Shown here: piece after piece, positions 58,882-64,000 of the stretch
How positions within the stretch are numbered: the first letter of the stretch is position 1
How the letters are laid out: each line of letters starts with the position of its first letter
DNA from: Pseudonocardia petroleophila
Lineage (GTDB): Bacteria; Actinomycetota; Actinomycetes; Mycobacteriales; Pseudonocardiaceae
Assembly: GCF_014235185.1 (NCBI RefSeq)
Contig: NZ_CP060131.1
Span: forward strand, 5,525,501 to 5,589,500
Direction of reading: 5' to 3'
DNA length: 64,000 nt
The notes under the pieces: generated by a model
The model's database searches: none
Told to the model about the DNA's origin: nothing
What the model saw: the letters and a program-made list of their open reading frames with translations, nothing else
Made by a program: the position numbers and the translations under genes

Positions 58882-60401
58882 GGGCGCACCCCCGCCGCGG
58901 ACAGCGCCGACGCGAGCTCGGCGGCGTCGTCGAAGGGGTGCTTGACCCCGTGGATCTCCTGGCCGACCTCGTGCCCCTTGCCCGCGACGACGACGGCGTC
59001 ACCCGGCCCGGCCGCGGCGACGGCGGCCGCGATCGCGGCCCGGCGGTCGCCGATCTCCACGACCTCGCCGCGGCCCGGCTCGGCCACCGCCCCGGCGAGC
59101 ATCGCGGCGCGGATCTCCGCGGGGTCCTCGGTGCGGGGGTTGTCGTCGGTGACGACCAGCAGCGACGACCGGGCCGCCGCGGCCGCGCCCATCATCGGGC
59201 GCTTGCCGCGGTCGCGGTCGCCGCCGCAGCCGAGCACCGTGATGATCCGGCCGTGGACCTCGTCGCGCAGGGCGTCGAGCAGGGCGGCGACGGCGGCGGG
59301 CTTGTGCGCGTAGTCGACGACGGCCAGGAACGGCTGCCCGGAGTCGACGCGCTGCATCCGCCCCGGCACCGCGACGCCCGCGATCCCGGCCGCCCCGACC
59401 TCGGCCGGCACGCCGACGGCGTCCAGGCAGGCCAGCGCGACGAGCGCGTTGGCCACGTTGAACGCCCCCGGCAGCAGCAGCCGGGCCGGGACCGCGCGCC
59501 CGTAGGGGGTGAGCACGGTGAACGTCTGCGAGCCGTCCTGGCCGGTCACGGCGTCGACCGCGCGCCAGTCGGCGGGCGCGCCGGTGCTGCTGACCGTGAC
59601 CACCCCGGGCGTGCGCGCGGCGAGGCGCTGCCCCCACCCGTCGTCGACGCAGACCACGCCGTGCTGCGCCCACCGGTCGAACAGCGTGGCCTTGGTCTCG
59701 AAGTAGTCCTCCATGTCGCGGTGGAAGTCGAGGTGGTCCTGCGACAGGTTCGTGAACGCGCCGACGGCGAACCGCGTGCCGCCGACCCGACCCAGCGCGA
59801 GCGCGTGGCTGGACACCTCGACGGCGACGTCGGTGACCCCGGCCTGGGCCATCACCGCGAACAGGGCCTGCAGGTCGGGGGCCTCGGGGGTGGTGAACGA
59901 GCTCGGCAGGCGCTGCGCCCCGACGCGGGTGCCGATGGTGCCGATCAGCCCGGTCGAGCGCCCGGCCGCGGCCAGCCCGGTCTCGACGAGGTGGGTGACG
60001 GTGGTCTTGCCGGAGGTCCCGGTGACGCCCAGGACGGTCAGCGCGGCCGTCGGGTCGCCGTAGACGAGCGAGGAGGCCGAGCCGAGCACCGTGCGCGGGG
60101 CGGGGTGGACCAGCACCGGGACGCCGATCGGGCGCGTCGCGCCGTCGGGGTCGGTGAGCACGGCGACCGCACCGGCGGCGACCGCGGCCGCGGCGAAGTC
60201 GGCGCCGTGGGCGCGCGTGCCGGGCAGGGCGGCGAACAGGTCGCCCGGCCGGACGTCGGAGGCGCGCAGCGTCACGCCCGTCACCAGGACCCCGGGCGGG
60301 GGCGGGGCGACCCCGATCCGGGCCGCGACGGCGCGCAGGTCCGTCGGCGGCAGCCCCCGCGGACGGGTCGGCACCTCGGTGGGCGGGCTCGGGTACGACA
60401 C
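58878..60401 (-). CDS. murE: UDP-MurNAc-L-Ala-D-Glu:meso-DAP ligase
   Basis: A 507-residue Mur ligase that adds the third residue. The P-loop is GVTGTSGKTTVTHLV; SSFTTPEAPDLQALF, VEVSSHALALGRV and NLSQDHLDFHRDMEDYF follow; the C-terminal DDNPRTEDP box indicates meso-diaminopimelate as substrate. The GTG at 60401 follows a TAGCCT -10 box by 6 nt, so murE starts a new leaderless transcript after a 276-bp gap behind ftsI. Confidence 0.96.
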   Translation of the reverse strand: MSYPSPPTEVPTRPRGLPPTDLRAVAARIGVAPPPPGVLVTGVTLRASDVRPGDLFAALPGTRAHGADFAAAAVAAGAVAVLTDPDGATRPIGVPVLVHPAPRTVLGSASSLVYGDPTAALTVLGVTGTSGKTTVTHLVETGLAAAGRSTGLIGTIGTRVGAQRLPSSFTTPEAPDLQALFAVMAQAGVTDVAVEVSSHALALGRVGGTRFAVGAFTNLSQDHLDFHRDMEDYFETKATLFDRWAQHGVVCVDDGWGQRLAARTPGVVTVSSTGAPADWRAVDAVTGQDGSQTFTVLTPYGRAVPARLLLPGAFNVANALVALACLDAVGVPAEVGAAGIAGVAVPGRMQRVDSGQPFLAVVDYAHKPAAVAALLDALRDEVHGRIITVLGCGGDRDRGKRPMMGAAAAARSSLLVVTDDNPRTEDPAEIRAAMLAGAVAEPGRGEVVEIGDRRAAIAAAVAAAGPGDAVVVAGKGHEVGQEIHGVKHPFDDAAELASALSAAGVRP

Positions 60402-60677
60402 GGGGGGAGGCTACCGGCGGGCACCGCGGCCCCTGCCCGCGCACCGGGCCCCGTCACCGCAGGCCCGGACCGCCCGGCGCAGCAGGATCACCGGTCGTCG
60501 CGGGCCCGTCACACGCTGCGCGGCCGCCGTCCGGGCCCCGACCGGTGATCGCGGGCGACCCCCGTCCGGCCGACCCCGGGCCCGGCCCGTCCCGGCCCCG
60601 GCGGGGACGGTGGGCCCCGGTCCGGTCACCGCCCCCACCCGGCCGACCACCGATGCCCGGTTCGTCCCCGGGCGGCG
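60402..60677 (-). other. 276-bp ftsI-murE intergenic with inverted repeat
   Basis: No ORF is supported. Perfect 12-bp arms GATCACCGGTCG (60486-60497) and CGACCGGTGATC (60539-60550) flank a 41-nt GC-rich loop that includes internal GGGCCC pairs. The rest is GC-rich with short stems near 60570-60610. It probably ends ftsI and precedes the murE promoter. Confidence 0.5.
60408..60413 (-). promoter_or_regulatory. -10 box of murE
   Basis: TAGCCT on the minus strand, 6 nt before the murE GTG; it would drive murE-murF-mraY-murD-ftsW-murG-murC from the first codon. Confidence 0.55.
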
Positions 60678-62516
60678 TCAGGGGGCGACGAGGGTCTGGA
60701 CGGGCGCCGGGTCCGCGCTCACCGGCAGCCCCTCGCGCTGGGCGAGGTAGCTGGCGATGTCGTGGAACAGCGGGGCGGCGCTGGAGCCGCCCGCCGGGGC
60801 GTCGAGCATGATCGCGATGACGTAGCGGGGGTCCTGCGCCGGGATCATGCCGGCGAAGGTGATCCAGTACGACGACCGCGAGTAGCACGCGCAGGCCGGG
60901 TCGACCTGCTGGGCCGTGCCGGTCTTGCCCGCCACCTGGTAGCCCGGGACGGCCGCCTGCGGACCCGTGCCGCGCTGGCCGCGGGCGTCCTGGGTGACCG
61001 CGGTGAGCATGGTCCGCACCTGCTCCGCCGTCTCCGGCGACACCACCTGCACCGGCTCCGGGGCCGGCGTCGGGGTGCGCAGGCCGTCGGGCCCGACGGT
61101 CCCCGCGATGATCCGCGGCGGGATCCGCACCCCGTCGTTGGCGATGGCCTGGTACATCCCCGCCATCTGCAGCACCGTCATCGACAGGCCCTGCCCGATC
61201 GGCAGGTTGCCGAACGTGGAGCCCGACCACGCCTCCCGCGCCGGGACCGACCCGGCGCTCTCGCCGGGCAGGCCGACCTCGGTGCGCGTGCCGATCCCGA
61301 ACGCGGCGAGCATCGCGGCGAAGCGGTCCTCGCCGACGCGCTGGGCGGTCATGATCGTGCCGACGTTGGAGGACTTCGCGAGCACGCCGGTCAGCGTGTA
61401 CCGCTCGACCCCGTGGTCCCAGGCGTCCTTGATCGTGCGGTCGGCGACGTCGATGCTGCCCGGCACGGACAGCACCTCGTCGGGGGTGGCCACGCCGTAC
61501 TCCAGCGCCGCCGCCATCGTGACGACCTTGTTCACCGAGCCGGGCTCGAACGGGCTGGTCACGGCCGGGTTGCCGCCACCGCTGCCGGTGGAGCGGTCGG
61601 CGTCGCCGCCGTTGGCCAGCGCGAGCACCTGCCCGGTCGCGACGTCGAGCACGACGGCCGAGGACGACTCCCCCGCCCCGGTGCGCGCGACCTCGTCGGC
61701 CAGCGCGCGCTGCACGGTGAACTGCAGGTCCGAGTCGAGCGTGAGCTGCAGGTCCGAGCCGGGCACGACGGGCCGCTCGAACTGCGTGCTGCCCGGGATC
61801 TCCGCCGCGCTCTCCTCCGCCTGCCCGACGACCCGCAGCCCGGGCGAGCCGGCCAGCAGGTTGTCCTGCGAGTTCTCCAGGCCCTCACGGCCGGTGATCC
61901 GCTCCTCGCCCGCGTCCCAGCGGGAGAAGCCGACGATGCTCGACGCCAGCGAGCCGCCGGGGTACTCCCGCTTCTCGCGGTACTCCTCGGCGATCAGCGG
62001 GAAGCGTTCGCGCAGGTCACGGGCCACGTCGGGGTCGACGTACTCGGCGAGCACGACGTAGCCGCGGTCGGCGCTGAGCTTGTCGACGAGCTCCTGGCGG
62101 TCCTGCCCGGTCGACGCCGCGACCGCGGTGGCCATCTCCTGGACCATCCCCGCGGTGCCGTCGCCGAGGGTCCGGGCGATCGTGCGCGGGTTGGCGACCA
62201 GCGCGCGGGCCTCGACGCTGAACGCCAGCGGCGTGCCCGCGCGGTCCAGGATCGAACCGCGCTCGGCGGGCACCACCAGCTCGACGGTGCGCTGGCGCTC
62301 CGCGGCCGCCGTCAGCTCGGAGGCCTGCACGGTCTGCACGGTGACGAGCTTGAGCGTGGCCAGACCCAGCGCCACGACGAGCACGATCCGGCCGACCTTG
62401 AACCGGGCGTCGTGGTCGCGGGCGCGCGGCGCCGGGCGCCGCGGCGCGGCCTTCCGCACGACGGGTGCGGTGCGGGCCGCTCCGCCGGGCCGGGTCCGGG
62501 GCGGGGCGGAGGGCAT
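60678..62516 (-). CDS. ftsI: Septal transpeptidase FtsI (PBP3, class B PBP)
   Basis: A 612-residue class-B penicillin-binding protein. A Pro/Arg cytoplasmic N-terminus is followed by one helix (VGRIVLVVALGLATLKLV, about 41-58), a pedestal domain with ERGSILDRAGTPLAFS, GREGLENSQD, and the transpeptidase domain with SxxK in FEPGSVNKVVTM, SxN in LAKSSNVGTI and KTG in VAGKTGTAQQ. It cross-links septal wall with FtsW. It is the last gene of the rsmH-ftsL-ftsI unit: its ATG directly abuts the ftsL-like gene's stop. Confidence 0.96.
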   Translation of the reverse strand: MPSAPPRTRPGGAARTAPVVRKAAPRRPAPRARDHDARFKVGRIVLVVALGLATLKLVTVQTVQASELTAAAERQRTVELVVPAERGSILDRAGTPLAFSVEARALVANPRTIARTLGDGTAGMVQEMATAVAASTGQDRQELVDKLSADRGYVVLAEYVDPDVARDLRERFPLIAEEYREKREYPGGSLASSIVGFSRWDAGEERITGREGLENSQDNLLAGSPGLRVVGQAEESAAEIPGSTQFERPVVPGSDLQLTLDSDLQFTVQRALADEVARTGAGESSSAVVLDVATGQVLALANGGDADRSTGSGGGNPAVTSPFEPGSVNKVVTMAAALEYGVATPDEVLSVPGSIDVADRTIKDAWDHGVERYTLTGVLAKSSNVGTIMTAQRVGEDRFAAMLAAFGIGTRTEVGLPGESAGSVPAREAWSGSTFGNLPIGQGLSMTVLQMAGMYQAIANDGVRIPPRIIAGTVGPDGLRTPTPAPEPVQVVSPETAEQVRTMLTAVTQDARGQRGTGPQAAVPGYQVAGKTGTAQQVDPACACYSRSSYWITFAGMIPAQDPRYVIAIMLDAPAGGSSAAPLFHDIASYLAQREGLPVSADPAPVQTLVAP

Positions 62517-63304
62517 CAGCCCGCGGCCGGGTCGGCGGCGGGCTGCGCGTCGACGGGCTGCGTGTCCGCGGGCTGCGTGGCGACGGGCTCGGCGGCGGGC
62601 TCGGCCACGACCGGGGCGACCCCGGCCGCCAGGTCCGGGTCCAGTGCCGCGTTCGGGTCGACCGCGTTCGGGTCGGCCGGCGCGTTCGGGTCCACGGGCG
62701 CGTTCGGGTCCACGGCGGCGTTCGGGTCCACCGGCGCGTTCGGGTCCACCGGCGCGTTCGGGTCCACCGGGACCGGGGCGGGCGCCGGGGCCGCGACGAC
62801 GGGCGGTGCGGGCGCGCGGGCCGCCAGGGGTTCCCCGACGACGGTGACCGCGCCGTCCTCGCCGACGACGAGCCGGGCCGGGTCCTGCACCGGCACCATC
62901 CCCATCTCCGACGCGCGGCGGGCGAGCTCGGGGGCCGAGGCCGCCACGGCGACCTCCCGGCGCAGCCGCTCCACCTGCTCGGTCAGCGCGCCGGTCTCGT
63001 CACGGGCGGCCTGCAGCCGGTAGGAGTCGGCCGCCGCGGCCGTGGACAGCCACAGCGTCGTCACCAGTCCGACGCCCAGCAGCACCATCACCAGCAGCAC
63101 GAACTGCGCCCGGCGGGTCGATGGCCCGGACCGCGCGGGACGCGCGCCGCCGCCGACGAGGCGGCGCAGCCGCTCGTCCCGCTTCGCGTAGGCCCGCCGG
63201 GCCGCGGGCGCCCCCCGCTGGGCGGGGATCACCGCCGGCTCGGGTGCGCGCGCCGGCCGGGGCGCGGTGCGCACCCGGGAACGTTCGGTCACCGGCGCGC
63301 TCAT
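62516..63304 (-). CDS. ftsL: FtsL-like divisome protein with DPNA repeat tail
   Basis: A 262-residue bitopic protein: a basic cytoplasmic N-terminus (1-66), one helix (AQFVLLVMVLLGVGLVTTLWL, quoted in part as FVLLVMVLLGVGLVTTLW), a short coiled coil (LQAARDETGALTEQVERLRRE, about 96-116) and the LARRASEMGMVPV segment that FtsL proteins carry before the end. This one continues into a Pro/Ala-rich extracellular tail with about seven DPNA-type units (VDPNAP) and TQPVDAQPAAD. Its position between rsmH and ftsI supports FtsL. A GGAGG site lies 10 nt before the ATG. Confidence 0.85.
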   Translation of the reverse strand: MSAPVTERSRVRTAPRPARAPEPAVIPAQRGAPAARRAYAKRDERLRRLVGGGARPARSGPSTRRAQFVLLVMVLLGVGLVTTLWLSTAAAADSYRLQAARDETGALTEQVERLRREVAVAASAPELARRASEMGMVPVQDPARLVVGEDGAVTVVGEPLAARAPAPPVVAAPAPAPVPVDPNAPVDPNAPVDPNAAVDPNAPVDPNAPADPNAVDPNAALDPDLAAGVAPVVAEPAAEPVATQPADTQPVDAQPAADPAAG

Positions 63305-63327
63305 GTCTGCCCCACCTCCGTGCTCAT
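63301..63327 (-). CDS. Eight-codon minicistron between rsmH and ftsL
   Basis: MSTEVGQT. Its ATG overlaps the rsmH stop and its stop overlaps the ftsL ATG, both as ATGA. The ftsL ribosome site (GGAGG) is inside it. It could hand ribosomes from rsmH to ftsL. It may also be chance. Confidence 0.3.
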   Translation of the reverse strand: MSTEVGQT

Positions 63328-64000
63328 GCCGCGTTCCCCCCCATGGGTCCCGCCTGGATCCGTTCCGCCGCCCGCAGGCGCACCGAGGCGGCCCGCGGGT
63401 TGTCGGCGATCTCGTCGTCCGTCGCCTGCTCCGACCCCCGGGTCAGCAGCCGCAGCTCGGGGCCGTGCCCGGGCAGCTCGACGGGCAGGTCGACCGGGGT
63501 GCGCGAGCCGGACCGCCCGGCCAGCTCGCGCTTGACCATCCGGTCCTCCAGCGAGTGGTAGGACAGCACCACGAGGCGGCCGCCGACCGCGAGCGCGTCG
63601 AGCGCGGCGGGCAGTGCGCCGCGCAGCGCCTCCAGCTCGGCGTTGACCTCGATCCGCAGCGCCTGGAACGTCCGCTTCGCGGGGTGCCCCCCGGTCCGCC
63701 GCGACGCCGCGGGCACCGCGGTGTAGAGCAGCTCGACGAGCTCCGCGCTGCGCCGCAGCGGCGCCGTCGCCCGGCGCCTGCCCACCGCCTGGGCGATGCG
63801 CAGCGCGAACCGCTCCTCGCCGTACTCCCGCAGCACACGGGCCAGCTGCGGGACGGGGTAGGTGTTGAGCACGTCGGCCGCGGTGGGCCCGGTGGTGGGG
63901 TCCATCCGCATGTCGAGGTCGGCGTCGCGGGAGTAGGAGAACCCGCGCTCGTCGGCGTCGAGCTGCAGCGAGGACACGCCGAGGTCGAACAGCACGCCGT
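63324..64000 (-). CDS. rsmH: 16S rRNA m4C1402 methyltransferase, partial
   Basis: The C-terminal 225 residues or so of RsmH (MraW), cut by the right window edge. Visible: the LFDLGVSSLQLD strand, GFSYSRDADLDMRMDP with the SAM-pocket aspartates, HPAKRTFQALRIEVNAEL, VLSYHSLEDRMVKRE and a C-terminal SVRLRAAERIQ. It methylates N4 of C1402 in 16S rRNA. It is the first visible gene of the dcw cluster; mraZ would be expected upstream, outside the window. Confidence 0.95.
   Translation of the reverse strand, partial: GVLFDLGVSSLQLDADERGFSYSRDADLDMRMDPTTGPTAADVLNTYPVPQLARVLREYGEERFALRIAQAVGRRRATAPLRRSAELVELLYTAVPAASRRTGGHPAKRTFQALRIEVNAELEALRGALPAALDALAVGGRLVVLSYHSLEDRMVKRELAGRSGSRTPVDLPVELPGHGPELRLLTRGSEQATDDEIADNPRAASVRLRAAERIQAGPMGGNAA

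Overview
This is chromosomal core DNA from a very high-GC actinomycete, most likely of the order Pseudonocardiales (an inference from style and gene content, not a database result). The supporting signs are almost exclusively G/C third codon positions, many GTG starts, stop/start overlaps of the ATGA and GTGA type, a Wag31-SepF-YggT-FtsZ division cluster, an ileS T-box leader, a bioB-bsaP pair and a PriA-type HisA. No transposon, phage, tRNA, rRNA or CRISPR was seen.

Layout. 1-1106: a partial membrane protein and a divergent polytopic membrane protein whose reading frame is broken near 880. 1136-9421: histidine genes in minus-strand order hisD-hisC-hisB-hisH, then an insertion of a convergent short-chain dehydrogenase and a Ser/Thr kinase, then hisA(priA), then hisF-hisI. 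9454-14145: a small zinc-ribbon-like protein, the NAD operon nadA-nadB-nadC and the divergent regulator nrtR with a palindromic operator between them. 14150-15361: a LON-substrate-binding protein and a PemK/MazF-fold protein. 15430-22107: biotin genes bioF-bioD-bioB-bsaP and bioA, with a SulP-carbonic anhydrase fusion between bioF and bioA, followed by a PaaX-like regulator. 23025-26275: a Pro/Ala-rich secreted protein divergent from an OmpR-type two-component pair. 26301-29864: dnaE. 30105-34614: two glycosyltransferases, an EamA-type transporter with a small coupled ORF, and an alpha/beta hydrolase. 34623-39012: a hypothetical anchored protein, an rluD-like pseudouridine synthase, lspA, a K+/H+ antiporter and a methyltransferase. 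39066-39390: a non-coding array of strict 22-bp period. 39413-42798: ileS with its T-box leader. 42856-44882: a lipoprotein and a membrane protein. 44950-64000: the division and cell-wall cluster wag31, yggT, sepF, yggS, pgeF, ftsZ, ftsQ, murC, murG, ftsW, murD, mraY, murF, murE, ftsI, ftsL-like and rsmH (partial).

How it works together. Most genes are anabolic or cell-cycle housekeeping. NrtR probably couples NAD synthesis to NAD metabolites. The T-box couples ileS to tRNA-Ile charging. BsaP supports BioB. The dcw genes make lipid II and assemble the divisome, while Wag31, SepF and YggT place it. A recurring architecture is a TANNNT -10 box about 7 nt before the start codon, which predicts leaderless mRNAs for at least 13 genes and subdivides the his and dcw clusters into separate transcription units.

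I found no obvious new defence or mobile system. The least explained items are the 22-bp array, the 26-bp hairpin between hisA and hisF, paired 11-bp-spaced repeats before the two-component operon, and apparent frame breaks in the first membrane protein and in ftsQ.
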